Shown piece after piece: positions 19,335-27,096 of a stretch of DNA of 42,248 nucleotides. The notes beneath the pieces are model-generated. The model was given only the letters and a program-made list of their open reading frames with translations. It searched no databases and was not told the DNA's origin. Each line of letters opens with the position of its first letter. Within the stretch, counting starts at the first letter, position 1. Source of the DNA: Burkholderiales bacterium (GTDB lineage: Bacteria; Pseudomonadota; Gammaproteobacteria; Burkholderiales; Casimicrobiaceae); contig JADZDA010000046.1 in NCBI GenBank assembly GCA_020851255.1, positions 1 through 42,248 on the forward strand, written 5' to 3'. The translations under genes were made by a program, and so were the position numbers.

Positions 19335-19405
19335 CGAATGCCTCCGCGGACGTCGGGCGGGACCGCGCTCGCCCCGGGGATCGAGCATGCCGACCCGGAC
19401 GACGG

Positions 19406-19446
19406 AACGGCAATGCCGTTTGCGACATTATCCGTGCTGTTTGCGG
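19406..19446 (-). promoter_or_regulatory. Candidate activator site upstream of soxB: direct repeats with 21-bp spacing plus a palindrome
   Basis: TGCCGTTTGCG (19414-19424) and TGCTGTTTGCG (19435-19445), 10/11 identical, start-to-start 21 bp; AACGGCA-A-TGCCGTT palindrome at 19406-19420. Confidence 0.55.
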
Positions 19447-19513
19447 TGCCCGTCGACGGCGCGCAGGTCCGGCGCGAACATCGCCGTCGGTGCGGTCCGG
19501 CTGGTGCGGAAAT

Positions 19514-20521
19514 TCAGGGACCGGCCCTGCGCAGGGCCCGGGGGTTCGCCCCGAACGTCCGCCGCACCGCGCGCGCGAATCCCGACGCGTCGTGGTACCC
19601 GCACTGCAACGCGACCTCGGTCACGTCGAGGTCGGTGTGCTGCAGGAGCCAGCGCGCCCGCCTCAGCCGCAACTGCTGCCGGTAATCCGCGGGGCTCAGG
19701 CCCACGTCCGCCCGGAAGCGGCGCTCGAGCTGGCGCCGCGAGACGCCGAGCGGCGCGCAGAGCGCGTCGGTGGTCGCCGGCGCGGCGAGCCGCTGCTCGA
19801 TCAGGAGCATCGCCTTGCGCACGACACTGTCGGTCGCGCGCTCGGTGACGACCGCCTCCGGCTGCAGCGTGCGCGAGGGCATCGGCTCGTCCTCGATCAT
19901 GATCCTGAGCGCCTTGACCGCGCTGGCGCGGCCGATCGCGCGCTCGATCAGCGTGGCCGCGAGGTGCACGACGCTCGTCCCCCCGGCGCAGGTCATCCGG
20001 TCGCGGTCGATGACGAACATCTGGTTCGACACGACGCGCACGTGCGGGAATTCGGCTTCGAACTCCTCGCGGTGGAACCACGAGACACAGGCGAGGTGCC
20101 CGTCGAGCAGGCCCGCGCGCGCGAGCACGAACGACCCGGTGCACAGGCCGATCAGCGGAACCCCGCGCGCGGCGGCGGCGCGCAGGAAACCGGTGACCGC
20201 GGCGGGGATCTTCTGTCCGCCGTGCAGCAGCCCGCCGACGACCGCGACCGCGTCGTACGCGTCGGGCCGGTCGAGCGGTGCGGTCGGCGCGACCGACGCG
20301 CCGCAGCTCGAGACGACCGGGACGTCGTCGGCGCCGAGGATCGCCCAGCGGCACGACCGCTGGCGGCTGCGGTCGCCCTCGTCCGCGGCCAGGCGCAGGG
20401 CGTCGACGAACCCGGCGAACGCGGTCAGCGTGAACCGCGGCGCGAGCACGAAGGCGATCGAGAGTCGGGGCGGGCCGGCGACCTCCGGCACCGGCTGGCG
20501 GCGGCGACGCGGCTTGCGCAC
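19514..20521 (-). CDS. GlxA/GbdR-type transcriptional regulator (DJ-1/PfpI-like + AraC HTH)
   Basis: AVVGGLLHG..GVPLIGLCTGSFVLARAGLLDG; AraC HTH LGVSRRQLERRFRADVGLSPADYRQQLRLRRARWLLQHTDLDVTEVALQCGYHDASGFARAVRRTFG; GTG start. Confidence 0.92.
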   Translation of the reverse strand: MRKPRRRRQPVPEVAGPPRLSIAFVLAPRFTLTAFAGFVDALRLAADEGDRSRQRSCRWAILGADDVPVVSSCGASVAPTAPLDRPDAYDAVAVVGGLLHGGQKIPAAVTGFLRAAAARGVPLIGLCTGSFVLARAGLLDGHLACVSWFHREEFEAEFPHVRVVSNQMFVIDRDRMTCAGGTSVVHLAATLIERAIGRASAVKALRIMIEDEPMPSRTLQPEAVVTERATDSVVRKAMLLIEQRLAAPATTDALCAPLGVSRRQLERRFRADVGLSPADYRQQLRLRRARWLLQHTDLDVTEVALQCGYHDASGFARAVRRTFGANPRALRRAGP

Positions 20522-20523
20522 GG

Positions 20524-21078
20524 TCAGTCGACGAGCGTCTTGAACATGACGTGGGCGTCGACGTAGCCCAGCCGCGCGTGCCGGAAGGCGCCCGGCAGAG
20601 TGCCGACCACGTCGAATCCCAGCCGCCGCCACAGCGCGACCGCGGTTTGGTTGGTCGACACGACGAGATTGAACTGCATCGCGCGAAAACCGAGACGACG
20701 CGCCTCGGCCTGCGAGTGCTCGCACATCGCGGTCGCGACGCCGCAGCCGCGCGCCTCGGGCGCGACCACGTAGCCGGCGTTGGCGACATGCGACCCCGGT
20801 CCCGGCTGGTTCGGCTTGAGGGCGTAGGTGCCGACGACCCGTCCCCCGCCGTCGCCATCGCCATCGACGCAAGCGACGAAAGTCGCCTGCGGCGTCTTGA
20901 TCCACGCGCGCCGGATCTCCTCGTCGTCAAGGTCCGGTGGGTACGCGTAGGTGTCGCCGGACGCGAAGGTCGCCCGCAGCATCGCGAGCACCGGCGGCCA
21001 GTCGCCTTCGGTGTAGCGGCGTACTCGCAGCGACGGTCCGCGCCGCCGGTCGCTGTCCTCGACATGCACGGCGCTCAT
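20524..21078 (-). CDS. GNAT family N-acetyltransferase
   Basis: ANAGYVVAPEARGCGVATAMCEHSQAEARRLGFRAMQFNLVVSTNQTAVALWRRLGFDVVGTLPGAF. Confidence 0.92.
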   Translation of the reverse strand: MSAVHVEDSDRRRGPSLRVRRYTEGDWPPVLAMLRATFASGDTYAYPPDLDDEEIRRAWIKTPQATFVACVDGDGDGGGRVVGTYALKPNQPGPGSHVANAGYVVAPEARGCGVATAMCEHSQAEARRLGFRAMQFNLVVSTNQTAVALWRRLGFDVVGTLPGAFRHARLGYVDAHVMFKTLVD

Positions 21079-21806
21079 CGAATTCCGGACCGCCGCCCGG
21101 CGAGCAACCGCGCGAGTACTGCCGCTCCCTCGGCCAATACGGCGCCCTGCAGATCCGATGCCGCGTCGACGCGCGCGCGCACCGTATCGTTCTGGTTCGT
21201 ACAGAACCGCTGCCAGATCCGTCTGGCGGCGTCGGGATCGGGCACCGCACCCGCAGCCTCCAGGAGCTCGCGCGTCCTGCGGTAGGGGTTCGTCTCGGCC
21301 TCGACGTAACAAGGTTGCACGACCATCAGCGGCACCCACATGAACGGATCGTCGAGGATCTGCGGATTGCAGACCCAGGCACTCTGGCGCAGCGCCAGGC
21401 TCGCCAGAGTCCACGCCGTCGCGCCGGTCCTGTCGACCTCGCCGATCGACGCGCGCACCCGGGGTGACTGGAGCAAGGTGCTGGTGACCCGCGCGTAGCC
21501 GGCCGCGGCGGCCGCCATCAGGGGCGTCTGCCCCGCGAGGCTCTTCTCGACGACGCCGTCCGGATCACCGACGATCGCGCGCGCCATCTCCATCGCGGCC
21601 CCGCGCTCCGCCTTGTCGAGGTCGGCGTGTCGTCCGGACGTTTCGCCCACCACGTACATGCTCTGCCTCAGCGCCGCGAGTATCGCGTGTGGTCTGCGTG
21701 GAGCGTCGGCGGCGCATGCCATGGTCGCGGGCAGCAGCGCGACGAGTCCGACCGTTCGCGCGTTGCGCGCGACGCGCGCCGGAACTTCCACGCGATTCCT
21801 CTCCAT
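21075..21806 (-). CDS. Exported ankyrin-repeat-like hypothetical protein
   Basis: Signal peptide; GQTPLMAAAAAGYARVTSTLLQSPRVRASIGEVDRTGATAWTLASLA..TRELLEAAGAV; overlaps neighbours at start and stop. Confidence 0.7.
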   Translation of the reverse strand: MERNRVEVPARVARNARTVGLVALLPATMACAADAPRRPHAILAALRQSMYVVGETSGRHADLDKAERGAAMEMARAIVGDPDGVVEKSLAGQTPLMAAAAAGYARVTSTLLQSPRVRASIGEVDRTGATAWTLASLALRQSAWVCNPQILDDPFMWVPLMVVQPCYVEAETNPYRRTRELLEAAGAVPDPDAARRIWQRFCTNQNDTVRARVDAASDLQGAVLAEGAAVLARLLAGRRSGIR

Positions 21807-22921
21807 CACCCTACCGCCCCCCGCGCCGCCACCGGCCAGACGTGTTCGACCCGGTCGCCGCGGAAGGCGACGACCCAGTCGTAAAGGTTCACCGTCGGGT
21901 CGCAATGGCCGGGAACGAGCCACACGCGCTCGCCGAGCGCAGGGCGCGCCGCGCCGGCCGCGAGTTCGAGAACGCCGTGCTCGTCGGACGCCTTGCGATA
22001 GACGAGATCGCCGCGACCGTGGACCAGCGGCGGTCCCGAGTCGAACGAAAACGCCTTCAGGCCCGCGTCGCAGATCGCCTTGTCCGACACCGGCACGCTC
22101 ATGACCGCCGCCAGCACGAACAGCGAATGACCGAAGCGCAACTCGGCCGCGCCCGGCGTGTTGCGGGCGTAGTCGACGTCCATGAACGCGTAGGAGCCGG
22201 CCTGCAGTTCGTTCCACACGCCGGACGCGGCCTCGTGCTCCCAGGTGCCGGTGCCCGCGCCGGTGACGATCGGCACGGCGATGCCGGCGCCCTCGACGAT
22301 CGCGCGCGTGCGCCGGGTCCGCTCGGCGGCGGCCGCGATCGCGTCGCGGCGCTCGTCCGGTGAGCGCAGGTGTTGCGCCGCGCCCTGGTAGCAATGCAGG
22401 CCGGCGAATCGCAATCCGTCGTGCGCCTCGATCGCCGTGGCGAGCTCGAGCGCCGGCTCGCCCGGCGGCACGCCGCAACGGCCGGCACCGACGTCGACCT
22501 CGACATAGGCGTCGATCGTGACGCCGGCGTGCGCGGCAGCCTGCGCGAGCGACGCGATCGCGTGCGCATCGTCGACCAGCACGCCGATGCGCGCCTGCCG
22601 CGCCAGAGCGGCGAGACGCGCGAGCTTCGACGGCGCGACGACCTCGTTGGTGACGAGCACGTCGGCGATCCCGGCCTCGACGAACGCGGCGGCCTCGTCG
22701 ACCTTCTGGCAGCAGACGCCGACCGCGCCGCGCGCGAGCTGCGCGTGCGCGATCGCCGGCGTCTTGTGCGACTTCGCGTGCGGCCGCAGACGCAGCCCGC
22801 GGGCGGCCACCGCGTGCGCGAGCGTGTCGAGATTGCGTTCGAAGACGTCGAGGTCCAGGACGAGCGCGGGCGTCTCGACGGCGTCGACGGGATCGCCGGG
22901 GCGGGCGGGGGCGCGTTGCAT
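21806..22921 (-). CDS. DSD1/D-threonine aldolase-like PLP-dependent (alanine racemase N-fold) enzyme
   Basis: VETPALVLDLDVFERNLDTLAHAVAARGLRLRPHAKSHKTPAIAHAQL; LVPGHCDPTVNLYDWVV (metal-binding HCDPT region). Confidence 0.92.
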   Translation of the reverse strand: MQRAPARPGDPVDAVETPALVLDLDVFERNLDTLAHAVAARGLRLRPHAKSHKTPAIAHAQLARGAVGVCCQKVDEAAAFVEAGIADVLVTNEVVAPSKLARLAALARQARIGVLVDDAHAIASLAQAAAHAGVTIDAYVEVDVGAGRCGVPPGEPALELATAIEAHDGLRFAGLHCYQGAAQHLRSPDERRDAIAAAAERTRRTRAIVEGAGIAVPIVTGAGTGTWEHEAASGVWNELQAGSYAFMDVDYARNTPGAAELRFGHSLFVLAAVMSVPVSDKAICDAGLKAFSFDSGPPLVHGRGDLVYRKASDEHGVLELAAGAARPALGERVWLVPGHCDPTVNLYDWVVAFRGDRVEHVWPVAARGAVG

Positions 22922-23017
22922 CGGGATGCGGCCGGAAGGATGCCCGCTGACGGCGGGCGGTCGCGCCAGTATCGCCTATCGGCCCCGAATCCGGGAGCGC
23001 GCTGCGAAGCCGTGCAG

Positions 23018-23233
23018 GCAGGCGGGCTCGTGGCGTACGGCGCGAGCCTCTCCGACCGGATCGGGCGTGCGACCGTCTGCGCGGATCGGATCCTGAAAGG
23101 CGCGCGACCGTCGGAGCTGCCGGTCGAGCAGCGGACCACCGTCGAGCGGGGCATCAACCTGAAGACCGCAAAGGCGCCCGGCCTAGCCATCCCGCCATCG
23201 GTGCTCGTGCTGGCGGATGACGTGATCCAGTAA
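23018..23233 (+). pseudogene. C-terminal remnant of an ABC_sub_bind (DUF534/TrpX-like) substrate-binding protein
   Basis: AGGLVAYGASLSDRIGRATVCADRILKGARPSELPVEQRTTVERGINLKTAKAPGLAIPPSVLVLADDVIQ*, only about 71 aa of the family. Confidence 0.78.
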
Positions 23234-23350
23234 CCGGAATGTCCCGGGTGCTTCGCGATCTGCGAAACGTCCGCGACGGTCGCCGCTACAGACGCCCCGG
23301 GGCCGCGCGACTCGACGCGACAAGCCGCGCCGGCCCCCGGCAGGGATAGC

Positions 23351-23617
23351 CTAGGCCGCGCCCTTCTTCCCGGCGGCCGCCTTGTTCTGCTTCGCGTCCT
23401 GCCTGCCAAGCTCCTCCTTGGTCGGCTTGACCTTTTTCACTTTTTCCGACTTGACCTTTTCCTTCTTGACCTTTTCCTTCTTCACTTTCTCCCTCTTCAC
23501 GACCGGCCCCGCCAATGCCAGCTTGGCCTGCTTCTTGGCCTGCTTGGCGGCGACCTCGAGATGCTTCCTGGTCTTCTGGCGCTGCCGCCTGGCTTTCAGC
23601 GTCGACGCGTGACTCAT
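23351..23617 (-). CDS. Lysine-rich small protein with KEKVK pentapeptide repeats
   Basis: MSHASTLKARRQRQKTRKHLEVAAKQAKKQAKLALAGPVVKREKVKKEKVKKEKVKSEKVKKVKPTKEEL..; coherent ATG to stop. Confidence 0.7.
   Translation of the reverse strand: MSHASTLKARRQRQKTRKHLEVAAKQAKKQAKLALAGPVVKREKVKKEKVKKEKVKSEKVKKVKPTKEELGRQDAKQNKAAAGKKGAA
23428..23499 (-). repeat. Imperfect 15-bp tandem repeat encoding (V)K[KRS]EK units
   Basis: Repeated ttgaccttttccttc / ttcactttctccctc on + strand. Confidence 0.75.
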
Positions 23618-23797
23618 GGGAACCTCCGATGGATGAACGGTTGAATTCGGCCTCAGTTTGACTCGATTTCGCGTCTTTGGCCAACTGACCGCAGCTGATC
23701 AGATGATCAGGACCGGTAAGCGCGCGCCTGCGGACGGTCTGAACAAGTCGCCCTGATCGTGGTCAGCCCCTCGGGGCGCCGACAACCGGGGCGAGCG

Positions 23798-24240
23798 ATG
23801 AGCCAGATCCGTTTCGGTGTGCGGAGTACGCGGGGTAGCGGAAGAAGATCGATTCGCGCGACCCGGCGATGGAAGAGGCGCTCGGCGAGATCATGCCGAT
23901 GCGAGCGTTCGTGGGTCTGTCGCTGATGAAAGCGATTCCGGACGAGACGACGATTGTCAACTTCCGGCACTCGCCGGGCGACCAGGAACGCGAAGGAGGC
24001 GCGGGATCCGGAGATGCACCAGACGAAGAAGGGCGACCGGTGGCACTTCGGGATGAAGGCGCGCTTCGGGGTGGACGATGGCTCGGGCTACACCGGTGCG
24101 GACCGGCGAGTGCGGCGAAAGAAGTTGGAATGGCGGATCGCAGCCAGGCGCGGAAATCTCGAGGCGATGGCCGATGGGCGTGCGAACCCCAGGCTCGAGA
24201 GAATCGAGACGGGCAAGGCGAGCGTACGGGCGATCGCCCG
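23798..24240 (+). mobile_element. Decayed IS5-family transposase remnant
   Basis: Frame-broken pieces [69 protein letters not shown] and [21 protein letters not shown] match the order of IS5 transposase motifs, with internal deletions. Confidence 0.85.
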
Positions 24241-24309
24241 GCGGCGATCGGCACCGACGGAACGGCGACCTCCACGAGAGGCCGGCCGGGCCGGGGCCGC
24301 GCCGCGGCC

Positions 24310-25206
24310 TCAGCCGCTGATCGTCGCTTTCGGCGGCTCGGTCGGCGACCCGGCCGGGCCGGGAACGATGGTCGCGGGCGCGCCGGGCGCCGAGGGCGCC
24401 GGCGCCGATCCGGGAACCGGCGCGCGTTCGGCGGCCATGATCTGCCCGTAGACGACGTGGGCGACCTGCAGGAGCCGGGTTCGATCGAGCGGTCCGGACA
24501 GCGCGTAGGCGCAATCGTCGTCGATCCAGTAGAAGACGCCGACGCCGTCCTCGTGCGCGTAGCGGAACTCGGTCTCGCCGCCGCGGCCCTTGCTCACGCG
24601 CCACTGCAGCGTGAGCCGCTGCTTCTCGGCGTTCTCGTACATGACGAGCGCCGTCGGCTTCTCGTTGCCGGCGACGAGCCGGCCGCCGACCAGCGCGAAA
24701 CCGATCGAGTTGAGGTTGGGCACGTGCGCCTGGTAGCCCAGCCGGCGCGACAACCACCGCACCAGCCCGGCTTCCTCGTTCGCCCACACCTCGACCGGCC
24801 GCCGCTGATCCGCCGAATAGAGCGCATGCGTGTAGGCGGCCTGGCGCGCGAAGGTCGTCGGCGTCCCGGAGAGTTCGAGCACGAAGCCGCGGCCGAGCCA
24901 CCCGGTCGCCACACCCAGCACCAGCGTCGCGGCCACCGCGTAAGCGGGCCACGCGCGCGCCCAGCGGCTGCGCGCGACCGCCCGCGGCGGCACCGCGGCC
25001 TCGACGAGCCGCGGCGGCACCGCCTCGGCGAGCCAGGGATCGAACGCGTCGCGCAACAGCGAGTTCTGGGCGCGGATGTCGGCCACCCGGGCGGCGAGCG
25101 ACGGCTCGCGCGCGATCGCCGCCTCGACGAGCGCGCGTCGATCGGCCGGGAGCTGGCCATCGGCCAGCGCGGCGATGTCGTCGTCGGTGATCGTCGTCGT
25201 GTTCAT
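24310..25206 (-). CDS. Anti-sigma factor (single-pass membrane)
   Basis: [43 protein letters not shown]; central [19 protein letters not shown]; directly downstream of the ECF sigma gene. Confidence 0.85.
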   Translation of the reverse strand: MNTTTITDDDIAALADGQLPADRRALVEAAIAREPSLAARVADIRAQNSLLRDAFDPWLAEAVPPRLVEAAVPPRAVARSRWARAWPAYAVAATLVLGVATGWLGRGFVLELSGTPTTFARQAAYTHALYSADQRRPVEVWANEEAGLVRWLSRRLGYQAHVPNLNSIGFALVGGRLVAGNEKPTALVMYENAEKQRLTLQWRVSKGRGGETEFRYAHEDGVGVFYWIDDDCAYALSGPLDRTRLLQVAHVVYGQIMAAERAPVPGSAPAPSAPGAPATIVPGPAGSPTEPPKATISG

Positions 25207-25213
25207 CGTCTAT

Positions 25214-25750
25214 TCACTTCACCCGCTTGAGCGAGGGCGCCTCTTCACCGTCGGCCATCCGGCGCAGCTTCTCGCGCGCCCGCGACAGCCTGGACATCAC
25301 GGTGCCGACCGGCACCGACAGCACCTGCGCGATCTCCTCGTACTTCATCTCCTCGACCGCCGCGAGCAGCAGCGTCTCGCGCTGGTCGGCCGGCAGTCGC
25401 CCGACATGGGCGATCATCTCCACGACCTCGACGCGCACGAACTGCTGCGGCGGCACCGGCACGTGCCAGGACTCGCCTCCGGCCTCGGTGGCCGCGTCCA
25501 GCGAAACCGTCTGCGCGTCCCGATGCGACTGCGCCCGCTGGTTCACGAACACGTTGTGCATGATCGTGAACAGCCACGCGCGCAGATCCGTCCCTGCCTG
25601 CCACAGCCGTCGCTTCTCCCAGCCCCTGGCGAGCGTCTCCTGGACGAGGTCGTCCGCGCGCGCCGAATCGCCGGTGAGCACGCGCGCGTATCGCCGCAGC
25701 CGCGGCAGGGCGGCGACCAGGTCCGGCTGGGGCAGCGGGGCGTCGGTCAA
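25214..25750 (-). CDS. ECF RNA polymerase sigma factor (proposed TTG start at 25750; ORF extends to an ATG at 25822)
   Basis: LPRLRRYARVLTGDSARADDLVQETLARGWEKRRLWQAGTDLRAWLFTIMHNVFVNQRA..LPADQRETLLLAAVEEMKYEEIAQVLSVPVGTVMSRLSRAREKLRR. Confidence 0.9.
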   Translation of the reverse strand: MTDAPLPQPDLVAALPRLRRYARVLTGDSARADDLVQETLARGWEKRRLWQAGTDLRAWLFTIMHNVFVNQRAQSHRDAQTVSLDAATEAGGESWHVPVPPQQFVRVEVVEMIAHVGRLPADQRETLLLAAVEEMKYEEIAQVLSVPVGTVMSRLSRAREKLRRMADGEEAPSLKRVK

Positions 25751-25761
25751 GTGTCGGAAGA

Positions 25762-25810
25762 AAAAAACGGGCGCGGATCCGCGGGGAGAGACGACGACTG
25801 GATCCGCGCC
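25762..25810 (-). terminator. Intrinsic (rho-independent) terminator or attenuator
   Basis: Minus strand: GGCGCGGATCC - 19 nt - GGATCCGCGCC CG TTTTTTT (stem 25800-25810/25770-25780; T tract from + strand A7). Confidence 0.75.
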
Positions 25811-25842
25811 GCCCGCGACCACGCAAGGCCGCGAGAATAACC

Positions 25843-26073
25843 CTAGGAACCTGACTTGACCACGCGCCAGACGTTGTTGACGCCGTCACCGGTCCGGTCC
25901 CCCGGTTTCGCGTCCTTCGCCCAGCCGTACAGCGGCTTGCCCAGGTACGCCCACTGCCGGCTGCCGTCGTCGCGCGTGACGATCGACCCGTCCGCGGTTG
26001 CCTGGACCTCCCCGGCCACCATGAACGGCGGCCAGTTGACCGCGCAGGCCGCGAGTCCGGCAGCGAGTACCAT
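25843..26073 (-). CDS. Small lipoprotein, COG4315-like (Yx[FWY]xxD repeat family)
   Basis: MVLAAGLAACAVN lipobox; SRQWAYLGKPLYGWAKDAKPGDRTGDGVNNVWRVV. Confidence 0.75.
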   Translation of the reverse strand: MVLAAGLAACAVNWPPFMVAGEVQATADGSIVTRDDGSRQWAYLGKPLYGWAKDAKPGDRTGDGVNNVWRVVKSGS

Positions 26074-26248
26074 GGCGGCCAGTCGCCGTGTTCCCGTTCT
26101 TATGTCGACCCCCTTCTGCCCATTGCGACGCGCACCCGGATGGCGTAACCGGTCTTCGGGGGGACGAACAGGCCCCGCCCCCCTGCTATTCCGCCCCCCC
26201 GGTCGGGCCGACGCGCGCGGGGGCGTTGCGCCGGCGAGGTGGCCGTGT

Positions 26249-27061
26249 GTGGCCGGACCTCGTGTCGCCCGGCCCGGATACGCGCTCGTCGCCCTACTCG
26301 CGATCACGCTGGCGACCTGCCCCCGGGCGCGCGCGCAGTCCGAGCGCGTCGTCGACGTCCCCACCCGCCCGGGCGTGACGCAGCGATTCCTGCTGGTGCC
26401 GGGCCGGGAGCCGGTGACGGCGGCCGCGATCCTGTTCGCCGGAGGTCACGGCGGGCTCGCGATCGACGCATCGGGCCGGGTCGGCTGGGGGGGCGGCAAT
26501 TTCCTCGTGCGCACGCGGCAGCTCTTCGCGAATCGCGGGATCACGGTCGCCGTCGTCGACGCGCCGTCGGACCGCCAGGAGGAGCCGTGGCTCAACCAGT
26601 TCCGGCAAACGCGGGAGCACGCGGAGGACATGACGGCGGTGATCGCGTGGCTGCGGCGGGAGGTCAGGCGCCCGGTGTGGCTCGTCGGCACCAGCCGCGG
26701 CACGCAGTCGGCCGGCTTTCTCGCGCACACGCTGGCACCGCCGGAAGGCGCCGACGGCGTCGTGCTGACGTCGACGATCCTCGACGAGCGGCGCGGGCGC
26801 CCGGTGAGCGCGATGCCGGTCGAGCGGATCGCGATTCCGGCGCTGGTCGTCCACCACCGGCACGACGGCTGCCGCGTGACGCCTTACGCGATGGCGCAGC
26901 CGCTGGTCGACCGGCTGACGTCTTCGCCGCGCAAGGCGCTGGTCACCGTCGAAGGCGGCGTCGACCGCGGCGATCCTTGTGAAGCGAGGGGACACCACGG
27001 CTACGCCGGCGTCGAAGAGCGCGTCGTCGACGAAATCGCGCGGTTCGTCTCGGCCCGTTGA
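26249..27061 (+). CDS. Alpha/beta hydrolase family protein (start uncertain)
   Basis: Signal-like ALVALLAITLATCPRARAQ; AAAILFAGGHGG; RRPVWLVGTSRGTQSAGFLAH (GxSxG); ALVVHHRHDGCRVTP. Confidence 0.8.
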   Translation: MAGPRVARPGYALVALLAITLATCPRARAQSERVVDVPTRPGVTQRFLLVPGREPVTAAAILFAGGHGGLAIDASGRVGWGGGNFLVRTRQLFANRGITVAVVDAPSDRQEEPWLNQFRQTREHAEDMTAVIAWLRREVRRPVWLVGTSRGTQSAGFLAHTLAPPEGADGVVLTSTILDERRGRPVSAMPVERIAIPALVVHHRHDGCRVTPYAMAQPLVDRLTSSPRKALVTVEGGVDRGDPCEARGHHGYAGVEERVVDEIARFVSAR

Positions 27062-27096
27062 TCCCCCGGCGGCCGGTGCGAACCCGGCGTGAGCGT

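Noticed and set aside
26160-26215. C6/C7 homopolymer tracts upstream of the alpha/beta hydrolase, possible phase variation
   Set aside because: Tracts are short, and the hydrolase start codon is uncertain so they may be outside the coding region.
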